From Nectonema munidae (taxonomy: Eukaryota; Nematomorpha; Nectonematoida; Nectonematidae), in NCBI GenBank assembly GCA_030549495.1, contig JAUIRK010001056.1, forward strand, positions 496,001 through 560,000: DNA of 64,000 nt. Reading direction: 5' to 3'. Of this stretch, positions 1-10,948 are shown piece after piece. Under the pieces are notes generated by a model. That model was not told where the DNA came from. It saw only the letters and a program-made list of their open reading frames with translations, and ran no database searches. Made by a program: the position numbers and the translations under genes. The stretch's first letter is position 1. Each line of letters starts with the position of its first letter.

Positions 1-1103
1 GATGATAGGAGTGTCAACAAAAGACAAAATTAGAAAAAAAGAAAAATCAATCTTCTAAGCGTGATAGAAAGAAGTAAAATTAGTCAAGAGAAAAGAGGAA
101 AATTATGTTGTGGTAGAATAATGGAACATCCGGTTATGGGGAAAAGAAAAAAAAGTCGACCTTGTGAAAGATGAAGAGATGGAATGACAGAAAAATTGGA
201 GACAATTGTTGTAAAGGAAAGTGATGTGCAAGATAAAATAAAATGGAGATTTGGGATTAAGGCCACTGACCTCCAACGTGGGGATAAAAAGATAAGGATA
301 AGAAGAATCCCCTCTTTATATCCCTCAAAACACTCAATAATCTCAATTGTAGCTCTAAAATTTATCAATATTTTGTAAATTTTTGTTAAAATAACACTTT
401 TTTTAAGCAGTTGATCCAAAAAAGAAGACTACATAAAATAAACTTGTATTCTTTTTTTCTCAGAGAAGGCTTAGGCAAAATCTTTGATCTGATTTGATAC
501 TAGAATGGAAGCAATTACTTTGAAACTTTCATTAATAGTTTGACTATTCAAATGAACTGCGCAAAAATCTCTGATCTGATTAGCTGGAAAAACTGGAGTG
601 TAGATTAAGACAACCTTGTTTTCACTTTCACTAAATTCTTCCAATATTTTACATACTCAGGAATTTCTACAAAGTGCATAAGCATATTGTACCTCTCTTT
701 CCTAACTGGATTATTTGGATATTATCTTGGATATTGATTATTAAATGTTACTCATATTTTTTACAATAAAAAAGAAACGAATATTTTTTCTCATCAATCG
801 CTTATATACTACATACAGAATTGGAGAATATGGTATAATGAATACTACGAGTTAAGTTGTTCAATTACCTGTTTCATTTGATTCATAATAAACAGTGTCC
901 ATCTTTCATATGCTACACCATAATAGGTTTAATGAAAGTGTTTGAAAAGTCATTGAAAAAAGAATGCAAAATAGATAAAATTAGGAAATATGAAGTCCGC
1001 GAATGGATTCAAAAAAAGACAGATACATTGATTAAAATGCTTACCTTTTGAAAGAAATATAACAGCCAAAGGTTTGTTATGAAAGTATATGTAAAGAAAT
1101 TAC
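1..1103. other. NOP14 intron (continuing off the left edge), no exon recognised
   Basis: AT-rich DNA. The 111-residue minus-strand open frame at 84-419 and the small plus-strand frames do not resemble NOP14 or any family I know, and show no convincing splice context. Confidence 0.4.
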
Positions 1104-1280
1104 AGTTGCTCTTTGAGAAAAGGCGAAGGATTTGAAGGCGATGTCATAAGCATCAGCATCATGGGCGTCATCTTGTTTGCAACGCTTGTTAAGAGCGAGT
1201 AAGCTGCGCACATTCTGCCAGTCAGTGTCCAACTTCATCCTCAACTTCTTCAAATTCTCACTTTCCATCTGCTTTTCAGC
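1104..1280 (-). CDS. NOP14: NOP14 exon 5 (last one visible)
   Basis: 59 codons, phase 0 at both ends, acceptor ttctttag and donor gtaatt. It holds the KLDTDWQNVRSLL and DAYDIAFKSFAF motifs, the most recognisable part of NOP14. No following exon was found in 1-1103, so the next intron probably runs past the window edge. Confidence 0.88.
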
Positions 1281-4200
1281 CTAAAGAAATTTAAAATTGA
1301 TACAAAATGTGTGTGTGCCTTGCATTTTTCAAGAGGAAATTTTTGTTAGAAAATAAAAAATGCGCAATGTTAAGAGATAAATTAAAAATCTGTGTCATTG
1401 AACTTTAACAAGCACGGTTGTTTAATGAGTACTTTTAGAAGAAATCTTTTTATTTTTTAAGATTTTTTGGCAGAGGTAGTAAACAACAGTCCGAGTGCAG
1501 TGGTGTACCCAGTGCCCGCGCTACCTATATAATTTTGGGGCACGTGCCCCCCCCCCCCCTATATTAATCTTTGCCCCCTAAAATTTTTGGTTTTGCCCCA
1601 TGCACTTTTAAAGGGAAAATAAATAAGCAAAAATTGTACACAATAATCTTATATAAATGTTGGTGTATGTGTATGTATACTATGAGATTTCTATAGGTTT
1701 TTATACAGAAGTACTTCATGCTTTTCAGCAAAGTAATATAGGATATAAAGTAATATAGGAAATATATTTTTTGCAAATGTGTTTCTTTGCCCCATTTCAG
1801 CCCCCCTTGAAATTTAGCTTTAGCGCGGGCACTGGGTGTGTGTACCTAACCTAGTTGCTACCCCAGGTAGAATATAAATTTGTCCACACGTCAAGAGTAC
1901 TGAAAATAGCTCAAAAAGCAGAAAACTTAATATTACAGGTAAATACAGATACATAAAATGAAAAGACAAAATGTAGTAACAAATGTTACACTTTCAAAGT
2001 CTACACTATTTTTAGTGCATTTTCATACAAATAAATCATTTCTGTTTGTAAGCCACTGGGTTAGCAACAACACCATACTGTTTAATTCGACGTCGCCTTT
2101 TCTATATTTTATAAGTTAAAAATCAAAATTTTTTGGTATAAATGCAAAAATTCAAAAAATAAAAATATGAAGCCTTTATTTTATGTCGCCCTAGGCAGAT
2201 ACCCCCTTTGCCCCGCCGAAATTATTAAGCCTCATTCACATTTAGTTTACAATAATTAATTCAAAAAAATTTTGATCGCCTGAAAAATATTAGATATTCA
2301 TACTATAAAATCATTGTTTTTTCAAACTGTTTTCACTAAAATGGTTTCTTTTGTTCTTCTCCCGCTTTATTTTTTCACAGCTGAGTGAGTATTTTAATTC
2401 TTAAAGACAATTTGGTTTATATTCATCGTTTTAAGTGTATAATAATTTTTGATAGTTTAATTATCTTTAAAATAATAGTTTTGTAATTAAAAATATTTTA
2501 AGATTAGACTTTCTTAAGTTTAAAATTAAAAAATTTTTTAACAATAAAATTAATTTTTTAATAAGCTTTAAAAGATTTTGAATCAATAAATTTACTAATT
2601 TGCTGTTAACCTTTTTTGTGTATTTTCTGTTATTTGTCACCACGCATGCTTACTACATTTTTATTATTTTCTTTTAGACTAGATATCAAAAGTATTAATT
2701 AAATTTTTTCAAGTATATCATCTCATATCAAAGCGGGAAAATAAAATCTAGATATGATATATTCATTGATTCACTAGTTAGAAAATGGGCATTTGGCTGA
2801 TCTATCCGATTCTAGATAATGATTATGCATTTGATTCTGATTCCGATTAGTAACAAGCATATTAGTAGATATTTACATGCGAGTTTAACTAGCTATGGAA
2901 AGCGATACAATTATTGAGAGAATCTGATTTTTTTGAATCTCTAGATCTAATTTGGATTCTGATTATAGGAATTTCTGTAATTTTGATTATGATTCTGATT
3001 ATAATCAGAATCGACTCCATCTCTAGATTCTGCAGAAAAAGCCAAAATACTTTTACATTTTGTTTCATTTCTAGTTTTAAGAAAAATTGATTCTTTTGAA
3101 AAGTTGGCAATGAGGGCTCTTTAACCGCACTAGCATACGCTAAGCTATGACAGCAAAAGCTCTAAGTGAAGACACTACTGTTGCAGAAAAGTGTATTGAA
3201 GAAAAGAGTTCCCTGATTATAAAAGAAGGCTTATTATTAGATCCAAGCATTAAAATAATGAGGAGACATACATTTACTATTGCAATGAAGAATGTATAGA
3301 AGGCCACATATAAGAAAATAGCGAAATGCAATAAAATGAAGGATGTGTGATTTGATAAATGAAGTGACAAAAAGGGTTGTGTGAGTTGCCGAAGTCAAGG
3401 AAGATTAAAGAAATAATAGAATCGAACAATGAGGTGGATGAGATTATGAGGAATCCGAAGTAGACCCCACAAAATCCTCATCAGCAATGGATGCATTTTA
3501 AACACAACAGGTAGGAAGGGATCATTAGAACTTCTTTGCAAGGCCTACTCTCAATAAGAGATCCCGCTGCAAGAAAATATGTGAAAACGATAAAGTGTAA
3601 ATATATTAAGGATCTTCTATGTAAAATCTGCCTTCATTTGGAAGATTTGATGGGGGACGTGGATGGCACATTAATAGATTCCTCATCTTACAGTTTCGCC
3701 AACACGCAAAAAGCGACTAACAAAAATGATGCATCATTCTCATTGACAGTGTTCCATCACTTATCTTCAAATAAATGTGTTTGATCATTTTCCTCCTTGA
3801 AATACTAAGAAAAACTATATTGATTGTGTTCTACAAAACTTTTGTCTTGCCAATTTTAGATATTGTTTATTTTACCATACAATTCACTTACTTGTAAATT
3901 TTGAAATGGAGCTCTTGCACGAAAAAGTTTGTCCAGCCTCGAAGTAGAAGCTAGAGCTTATTCCGTTACGTTGAGTCGTAGAAAGATTAATGCCGTTAGG
4001 CTGCCTATCACTTAAACCTTTGAGGACCAGAATCTTGAAGAATAATCGTCTACTTTCTTTTTCCATTCATTTGTGTATGTTTTAAGCAGACAAATATTAT
4101 TTCTTGGTACACCCGTGGCACACTAATTCTCAAAGGGTTAAAGGCCCTATTTTTTGTAAAGTAATCGTCTGCTCCAGGTTTCGTATTTTTTTAATTAAAG

Positions 4201-7200
4201 TTTTCTGGCATTAAAACGTTGAATTATTATTTTTATTTTCCCATAAACATGCTTACTTTTTTGACGGTTCAGTTATATTTTTGAAATAATTGTTCTTATT
4301 CAAAACACTAAGGAGTAAAAAACCATGTGTATTCTACATAGACGTTAAAGCGTGTTAAAAATAGGCAATGGCATAGATTTCTTCACAACTCTTTTAGTGA
4401 TAAAAAAATAATACTTTTTCTTTTTTAGCATTTGATATAATATCTTGCATACTATCTTCTTTCTTGCTGTACTGAGGAAAGCCACAGTCTTGGTTGAAAC
4501 CACCAAAGTGGCATTTTGAAGTGATTTCAGCTTAAAAAAATACAAATCATTGAATAGAAGAAAACTGGAAAAAATAAAAAGCTTTCAAATCTTATCAACC
4601 ATAAAACAATATTGAATTATGAGAATTTGGAAATTTTACGTAAGATTGATTTTTTGTCTTCAGTAGATCCTGTCTTTTTCATCACCAAGTTTGAGTCCTA
4701 AACTTATCATATCTTTCTTTATATTTTCGTTTCACTTTTCTATTAAAACTTAGTTGCGAAGCATCCTTTATAAGTTCGCAGCAGTCACGCTTCGAGACAT
4801 GTCCAAACCATCTCAGTCTTTGCGTTTTTATATCTCAATTGATATCAACAAACACGAGTTTGACTTCTAACTTTTTCATGACTTAAAACACTAATACTAC
4901 TTTATTTATTTTTTATCATTTGTTTCCTACTTTTTGATGTTCCTGACTAGGAGTACACCGGATAGTTAAATTTACTATCCTGCCAAATATCGGATAGGAT
5001 CGATAGTTAAACAGTATCTGATAAGTTTTACTAATAGTGCATAAATTTCATGTTTGAGGAGCTAATTTAGTTAGCTAATTTGCCTTTCACTGTCTTTTTA
5101 AAGGTCAATTATTTAATTATTAAATGATAATTGTGTTTTGCAATTATCCAGACGGATATAAGAAGTATCCGGCATTGGTCCATCTATCGAATAATCGTCA
5201 GTATGCGGCACCTCTATTCCTGACTACAGCGTATTTTTATTTTTCCTAATCCAAAGAGATAAGCCTCGGTTATAAAGGAACAGCATCTATGTGACTTTGC
5301 TCAAGTAAGAAGTAAAAAATGCGACTTCTGAACAAAAAATAGGGTATTCACTTATTGAGGTGACAAAAATTATTTTATACACATTTGATAGCATAAACAC
5401 AAATTAAAATGAAAAGTTTTTGGTAGAGATTGAAAATATCTAAGAAAAAAAAAGGGTTTACATTGAAGATTGGAATCAATTTCAGGATGATAATATTCTT
5501 TGTCTCGAATAACAGGCTCGTTATAATTTGAATGCAGTGCAAGTAGTTTGCCATTATGTGTAAAATTGATATCGGAATCAAAATTAGAGTCGTCATTTTT
5601 TTCGTCGTCATCATCATCATCTTCGAGATTAAACAATTGTCTTTTAAATCTTTTCTAATAAAAATATATGTATACAGTGAAAACATGACCATGGAAATAT
5701 TTGCAAAATTTAGTTGAAATCGAATTTTATGTTGAATAATAGCGTATTGATAAGGGACCAGAGGGCGAGGTCCTTCATGGGAAAATTTGCGTTTCCTCAA
5801 TATAAGTCAACTTCCTATTAAAGTCTATGCATATATATTAAGTATAATTTAATTTTTTGGAAAAAAATATTGACCCTTTCTCATAAATTTTGGTAACTAT
5901 TTTCATTGAAACTTCGCTACAACAATATTCCATTTTCAGTTTCGCGCACCTTTTTGCAATTCCTTTACATCCTGCTAATAAGATTCAATGTTTTATAATT
6001 CTTTCTTTTGAGTATTTACTCAAATTCAGTGGGTTGAATGAATCAGAAAAAAATACATATAAGATGTTATATCGTGACTCTAATGAAGCCTACTTTCATA
6101 TTGCGGCCAGAAAATAGAAATTTGAAACTAGAGTATGCAAAGGTTTTAGCACAGCATAACTTTGAAATTTATGAAAATTTAAAAAGTGAACTCATTTTGG
6201 GAGAAATATTATTATTGAAAGAATTGCATCCCTATATTCATTGCTACTTTGCTGACATTAAGAATTTTTTTTTGTTGTCGGTATCGCATCCTAGGGAAGA
6301 ATAATCTTCCATAACTGGAGAGATGGTAGGGATAATCACGATCGAGTTTCGAAGCCAGACCATCTGGATCGAGACCTTACATTCCCACGACTAGGCCATC
6401 TGCAGGCTTGTGTAGCTGGGACTTGAAATCAACATAAAGAAGTATTGAAAAATTTTATAAAAAAAATTTTAAAAAATTATAAAAAATTAAGATTTTTTTT
6501 TGTTTTGGTTTTTTTTTTTTTTTTTTTTTGGGGGGGGGGGGGTGGAAATTGGGATTGGGAGGGGGGGGGGGGGGGGGGGGGTAAAGTTTAGAGAAAGATT
6601 GAATCTAAAAAAAAAGTGCAAAAATCATCATAATATTTGAGTTCTACGAAAGAAATTAGATCGAGAAAAATTTTCAAGCAATTGGCAATGCAATTTTAGG
6701 GGGGGGGCGTAGGCCGGTTTCGCCCCCTTTAAATCCGCCAGTGGAAAGGTCCTTTTCAATACTATCACAAACCAAAGAATTATGATACCACACAAAAGAA
6801 ATTTAATCATTCTATCAAGTCTTTCCAAAAACACTAATAACATTTTTGCTGAAAATTTTAAGAACTTAAAAAAAATAGAATTAAATTGTTCTAGTTCTCA
6901 GTTTTCTATTCATACTTCTCCTATTGGCTCTTCCACTTCTATTATAGCCCACCGCTCCAAAATCAAATTTTCTGACTACGTTACTAGATACAGATATAAA
7001 ATTTATCAAAAAAATGTAGTTCAATTTGAACTTTCAATGATCAGACTATAATAAATGTTTGTTCATCTTTTCTATTATATTTCGTTACACATCCCATCAT
7101 GGATGAATACGTTTTCGTAAAAGCTCAACAAAGAAAAGCTTGCTTACAATGTATATATATACCGACATCAGCGATCCAGACATCATAACCATTATTTCCG

Positions 7201-9089
7201 CTGTGAAGATATAAACTGTAACGCTTCTGCAACTCTTCAATGTGTTTCCTTTTCCAATATCAATGGGGGCTCAGTATTAGAAGGCAAAACACATAATCAT
7301 ACGACGATAGATGGAAGAAAAAAATGATAGGGGCATAAACAAAATTGGAATCAAGATTTAAAATACAAATTCAATACATGACGCAATTGTCAAAAAAGGT
7401 CGACCAGACTGTAAATATTAGAGACTCAATAGAAATGCCTCCCATAACTGCTATGAATCAAGTTGTTCGGCGTATCAGAAAAATACATTTTCCATCAGAA
7501 CCAGATTGTACTGCAGATTTTGTGATCCCAGATATTTTAAAGATTACCAACAGTGGAAAAAAACTTTTTTTGACACAAAATATCCAGACACGGCCAATGA
7601 AAAGGAGAGGCAAGAGGAAAGTGATGATTATTGAATTTGAAATGGACATTTTAAGAAAACTAGCCAAAACGAAGATCTTGTTTTTGATGGAACGTTTAAA
7701 TCTTGGGCTCAGCTTTTTTAAAAAATATAAACAATTCAGCATATGCTTCATGGACAAATGTTTACAGATGCTTATGCAAAATTGTATGGAAAAACACAGA
7801 AGTTATACACATACATGATTGAATTCTTCATTTCAGTTTCAGAAACAAAATCACTTATTTGAACCCTAAATTTATAATAATTAATTTTTAATTTAGAAGC
7901 AAAAATGCTCTGAAAAAAAATTCCCAAACGCTAAAGTAAAAGAATGTTACTTTAATCTTTGTCAAAACATATATCGAAGTATCCAGAAGAATGGTCAAGT
8001 GAATATTTACAAAAAAATAATAAAGATGTAGCCATAAGTATAAAAAATTTGCAAGGATTTTCATATTTTTCAAGTTGTACTCCACGTGAGGCTAAAACAG
8101 TATACAAGTATTTTGAAGATACGTTTGTGCCAAAAAGGGAAGGAACTAATAATAATTAGGAAGCAAGGCACAGAAAATTTGAAAGGGTAGTGGAACGTTA
8201 ACACATAGGAATATTTAAATGATTAAGGAGTTTTTAAAAGAACACTGAACACAAAAAATGGAGAGAATACTTGCTGGGAATAACCAGCTAAAAAGAAAAA
8301 ATGAATAGGGAACAGACTTGCTATTGGCATTGTTTTACTTTAAAATTTTAATAAGAGACTTCGAAACTAACACTAATAGTACTAACTAAAAACTATCAGC
8401 CCATTAACTGAATAACTAACTAATCTACAAATTAATTAACTAACCTAACCAACTAAATAATGAACAAAGTATCTATAACCTTTTATTTGTCACTTCTTTG
8501 ATTACTATTTAATTGTGTCGCTTATTTAAACTTCATTAAAATGAACATTTTAAAATAAAATATCACTGAAAGAAACGCTTATTTAGAGTTAAAAAGAAAT
8601 ACTAACAAATGCTATTTAAATTATATAGCAATATAAAAATAAGATGAAGAGTTAGAAAAATTTACTATACGGTATAATACGAAATTTATTAAATATTTAA
8701 AAAATCACTTGCTTAATAGTTGCAAATCTGGCAATAGACTTTTCTTCCTGAGTAAGATTTTTATGTTTTTGAAGCAACCTCTTGTCCTTAAATTTAGATT
8801 CTTTACATAAACTTCTTAATTGGAAGGACAAAATTTCTTTACGCTAAAAAATTAAATAAATAAAGGAATAATTGATATAGATAACAAATACTTTGAATTC
8901 AGATTTTGACCTATTTATAGCAGGTTTTCCTTGTTCAAACCCTTTAAACCTATTCAAAATATTAAATTTTTTTTTATTGAAATGTTGATCAAAAGGATTT
9001 TCTTTAAGGGTTAGTGAATTTTTGGAAATAATTTTTTCTGAAAGCTTTGTTCTATGTATTTTTCTTTTTTTCTTTGTAATAGCAGCCAT
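1104..9089 (-). CDS. NOP14: NOP14 nucleolar protein, 5' part of a multi-exon gene (partial)
   Basis: NOP14 is a nucleolar component of the small-subunit processome, needed for 18S rRNA maturation and 40S export. Five minus-strand exons join in frame: 9089-8892, 8843-8709, 5654-5462, 4530-4415 and 1280-1104, giving 273 residues from an ATG at 9089. Intron phases are 0, 0, 1, 0. All junctions are GT-AG except that the acceptor before exon 4 reads AAG. Family landmarks appear in the right order: a basic N-terminus, NPFDQHFNKKKFNIL, the conserved block ending EEKSIARFATIKQ, an acidic stretch followed by FTHNGKLLAL, the HFGGF/SKKE block, and KLDTDWQNVRSLL followed by DADAYDIAFKSFAF. The family is usually 800-900 residues, so most of the C-terminal half should lie left of position 1. 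The exon structure is read directly; the function is from the family. Confidence 0.9.
1508..1836. repeat. Inverted-repeat MITE, GCCCGCGCT family, copy 1
   Basis: The 15-bp repeat cccagtgcccgcgct at 1508-1522 is perfectly inverted at 1822-1836. Next to the left end are ggggcacgtgcccc and a run of 14 C; near the right end the DNA again turns to gcccc and a shorter C run, so the whole 329 bp can fold back. A second copy of one end lies at 40807. It sits in a NOP14 intron. No clear target duplication was seen. Confidence 0.7.
2798..3045. repeat. Degenerate GATTCTGATTA repeat tract
   Basis: The unit gattctgatt/gattatgatt recurs many times in two clusters, and 2984-3011 contains the near-palindrome gattctgattataatcagaatc-like core. 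It is repeat DNA inside a NOP14 intron. Confidence 0.45.
3126..3785 (+). other. Unrecognised coding-like fragments in a NOP14 intron
   Basis: Plus-strand frames at about 3147-3297 (starting MTAKALSEDTTVAEK) and 3536-3784 (RDPAARKYVKTIKCKYIKDL) have protein-like composition, higher than the surrounding DNA, but are separated by stops and frame changes. They could be remains of a transposon gene. I do not recognise the family. Confidence 0.25.
4012..4141. mobile_element. piggyBac-type MITE, copy 1
   Basis: 130 bp. It begins TTAA at 4012 with ttaaacctttgaggacc and ends ctcaaagggttaa at 4141, so the ends are inverted repeats flanked by TTAA. The interior has the family core cgtctactttctttttcc and ttcttggtacacc. 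TTAA plus a CCC-starting end is the piggyBac signature. It lies in a NOP14 intron. Confidence 0.7.
4415..4530 (-). CDS. NOP14: NOP14 exon 4
   Basis: 38 codons after a split codon. It is easy to miss because a longer open frame overlaps it. It encodes CHFGGF and then SKKEDSMQDIISNAKKEK, matching the HFGGG and SKKELIEELI-type blocks of the family. Acceptor ttttttaag (AAG rather than CAG/TAG), donor gtatta. The phases fit both neighbours exactly. Confidence 0.82.
4682..4830 (-). pseudogene. Non-LTR retrotransposon C-terminal fragment
   Basis: The minus strand is open for about 49 codons encoding RLRWFGHVSKRDCCELIKDA and ending FRTQTW-stop. The LRWFGHV motif is a hallmark of the extreme C-terminus of many LINE ORF2 proteins. 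Only this tail is present, so it is a 5'-truncated dead copy inside a NOP14 intron. Confidence 0.6.
4948..5216. mobile_element. hAT-type MITE with perfect 8-bp target duplication
   Basis: The 8-mer ttcctgac lies at 4940-4947 and again at 5217-5224, exactly flanking a 269-bp element. The ends are imperfect inverted repeats: it starts taggagtacaccggat and ends atgcggcacctcta. An 8-bp duplication and TAG/CTA ends are typical of hAT elements. It has no coding capacity and sits in a NOP14 intron. Confidence 0.8.
5462..5654 (-). CDS. NOP14: NOP14 exon 3 (acidic region)
   Basis: 64 codons plus one base. It opens KRFKRQLFNLEDDDDDDEK, the Asp run coming from a small CAT/CGT repeat on the plus strand, and continues into FTHNGKLLALHSNYNEP, the counterpart of the LTHYGQSL block in other NOP14 proteins. 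Acceptor ttattag, donor gtaaac, ending in phase 1. Confidence 0.85.
6480..6600. repeat. Poly-T/poly-G low-complexity tract
   Basis: A T run of about 20 leads into long runs of G at 6530-6541 and 6562-6581. This may be a sequencing or assembly weak point, or the core of a degenerate element. Confidence 0.6.
6690..6743. repeat. End of a hAT-like element (CACTGGCGGATTTA type)
   Basis: On the minus strand the DNA reads ccactggcggatttaaaggg then a G/C-rich stretch, a common terminal sequence of non-autonomous hAT elements in invertebrates. The opposite end was not located, so this may be a fragment. Confidence 0.4.
7085..8160 (+). pseudogene. Decayed FLYWCH zinc-finger / MULE transposase
   Basis: Fragments in shifting frames follow the order of a FLYWCH-MULE transposase. 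First comes MDEYVFVKAQQRKACL (from 7099), then in another frame YFRCEDINCNASATL followed by GSVLEGKTHNHTTIDGRKK, the C-x-C...H-x-H pattern of FLYWCH. Next is a 157-codon frame with RRIRKIHFP and DFVIPDILKITNSGK. After a shift comes DLVFDGTFKSWAQLF, the catalytic-Asp region of MULEs. A frame at 7959-8159 may be the C-terminal part. Several stops and frameshifts make it dead. It lies inside NOP14 intron 2 on the opposite strand. Confidence 0.62.
8709..8843 (-). CDS. NOP14: NOP14 exon 2
   Basis: 45 codons with no start codon of their own, preceded by an attttttag acceptor and followed by a gtgatt donor, both phase 0. It encodes the conserved segment with FKDKRLLQKHKNLTQEEKS and ends FATIKQ, which in NOP14 directly precedes the acidic region. 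Confidence 0.85.
8892..9089 (-). CDS. NOP14: NOP14 exon 1 (start codon exon)
   Basis: The ATG at 9089-9087 opens 66 codons: a Lys/Arg-rich head suited to nucleolar targeting, then the conserved NPF...KFNIL block. The donor after SEFK reads gtattt, phase 0. An intron of only 48 bp separates it from exon 2. Confidence 0.88.
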
Positions 9090-10468
9090 TATTAAACCAA
9101 AGCAAATAGGGATGTAAAACTTTCCAAATTAAATAAAAAGTTAAGTCTCTTAATTAGATTTATGGCATTCACCGTTATTGTTCAATACTGTTTCAACAAT
9201 ATAAGAACTGATTCAGATATTTGCTATGGTAAAGTAAGGTAGTGAAATGAGCTTCAATTTATACATATGACTCAAGATTTTCTTCATGCAAGAATATATA
9301 TTCTCTTGGACAGAAGGCTAAAATACCATAACTCTATGGAAAAACAACGGTCTAATTGACTAATTAAAAAGTCAAGGGTTTTATAGAAGATCGTGATATG
9401 TTATACACTTGTACAAGACTTGAATCAAAGGGTTGACTGCATAATAATAAACTTTCAAGCCTTAGAGACTTTCATTTTCGCTTATGTAGAGTTTTGGATT
9501 AAATTTGGCATTTAATAAAAAGTTTGTTAACCTTCTTAGAATAATTTTCATTTAAGTTATGGTTTCCTTGAGTTTTTCATGCTGCTTTTCCAGATCTGTT
9601 TTTTGTCCTGTAGCTGTTCTGATACTTTGTGTTTTTTTTAAAGAATATTCGACAAAAACTACAGTAAGACAACTAAATCTGCATCAATCTGCCCAATAAG
9701 CCTGCAGATAAATTTGCAGACGTTTAATAGAAAATTCTCATTATACATTCAAGACATTGAAAAGAACTTACACAAGTCGCCCGACACCACTAGCCTATGT
9801 AAATGAGATGCTGAAATTTACTTACTTGTTGACCAGGGAAGATTTTTTGTTGTATAGAAAGGAATTTCTCATATACTACTGAGTTATTAGCAAAAATATA
9901 GAGTTCTTCGCGAAAACTAAAGAATTTGTCAGCTTGTGGCACATATTTAGTAACATATATTTATACAAAATGAGACTATGTCTATAGCAGTGTATAGAAT
10001 ATGTAAATGGAGCTTTATCACGAATTTGTTTCTTAGAATTCCAGTCATAACTTATTTCAATCAAATCCAATGCCTCAAAGAGAGGGTTTGTAATCGAACC
10101 CCTGCGCGTCCATATATTTTCTTTTGCATTGATACTCTATAGATTTACGTTCTATTTTTAATAACATTTGCAGCTAGATAATATAAAGAGCATGCTTTCG
10201 GGTAGTAAACAACTTATTATTTCATCATCACAATGTAAGTAGTAATCATACGATTAAAATAAGGAAGCCTTATATGATTTTGCTATTATTCAATCTTCTG
10301 TGATATGAAATATATTCTGTCATTATTTCAGACTGTAATAAAAATGGGATGCAAAAAGCATGCTTTGAGAGAGAGAATACCTTAATTTAAACAACAAATG
10401 AGTTATCCAATAATATCACATAATGATTAGTCAATCTAAATATAATGTAAATTTATATTGCATTAAGT
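9090..10468. other. Upstream of NOP14; no gene recognised
   Basis: AT-rich sequence immediately 5' of the NOP14 start codon, so its promoter and 5' UTR should lie here. I see no clear TATA box or initiator and no other gene. Confidence 0.35.
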
Positions 10469-10948
10469 ACCGTATTTTTTAACTATAAGTCGCAGCGGAT
10501 TAAAAGGCGCAATGTCAATGAATAAGTCTCTTTTTATAGATAAAGTCTGAATAGGTCTGTTTTATACATAAGTCGAGCCGGATTATATTGCACATTAAAG
10601 GAAACAAAAAAGTCAGACAAATAGAATTTTATTCAACTTAACATTGTTTTGTTGTAAAACATAAAATATAAAACTGTACATTTTCTATTTTGAAGAAGCT
10701 TCAATAAGAAGCTTCAATAAAATGTAGTCAAATTTTGATTGTTTGAAAATTTCTTAAATATTTTCAATCAATTGAATTTGTATTTTGAAGCCTACTAAAA
10801 TCAACCCTCTGAAGATCATAACGTTAAAGATTAATCGCCTGCTTTATTTTTGAATGAAATTAGATAGAAGGTGATTTTAATATTTTAGGGTTTATTTTTG
10901 AGGAAAATTAAGGATTTAAAGTGCACCATATAGTCCTAAATTTACACA
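10469..10948. repeat. ACTATAAGTCGC-type MITE (degenerate)
   Basis: It starts taccgtattttttaactata followed by agtcgcagcggattaaaaggcgc. A diverged inverted counterpart, gtgcaccatatagtcct, is at 10921-10937. Elements with this terminal sequence are widespread in animal genomes. A weak TTAACCC-type MITE end (tcaaccctctgaagatca, 10801) seems to sit inside it. Confidence 0.45.

Noticed and set aside
4345-4545. 66-residue minus-strand open frame
   Set aside because: A shadow of NOP14 exon 4, which uses the neighbouring frame with SKKEDSMQDI and proper splice sites.
5375-5800. 141-residue minus-strand open frame
   Set aside because: It overlaps NOP14 exon 3 in a different frame; the frame carrying the conserved acidic and FTHNGK block is the real one.
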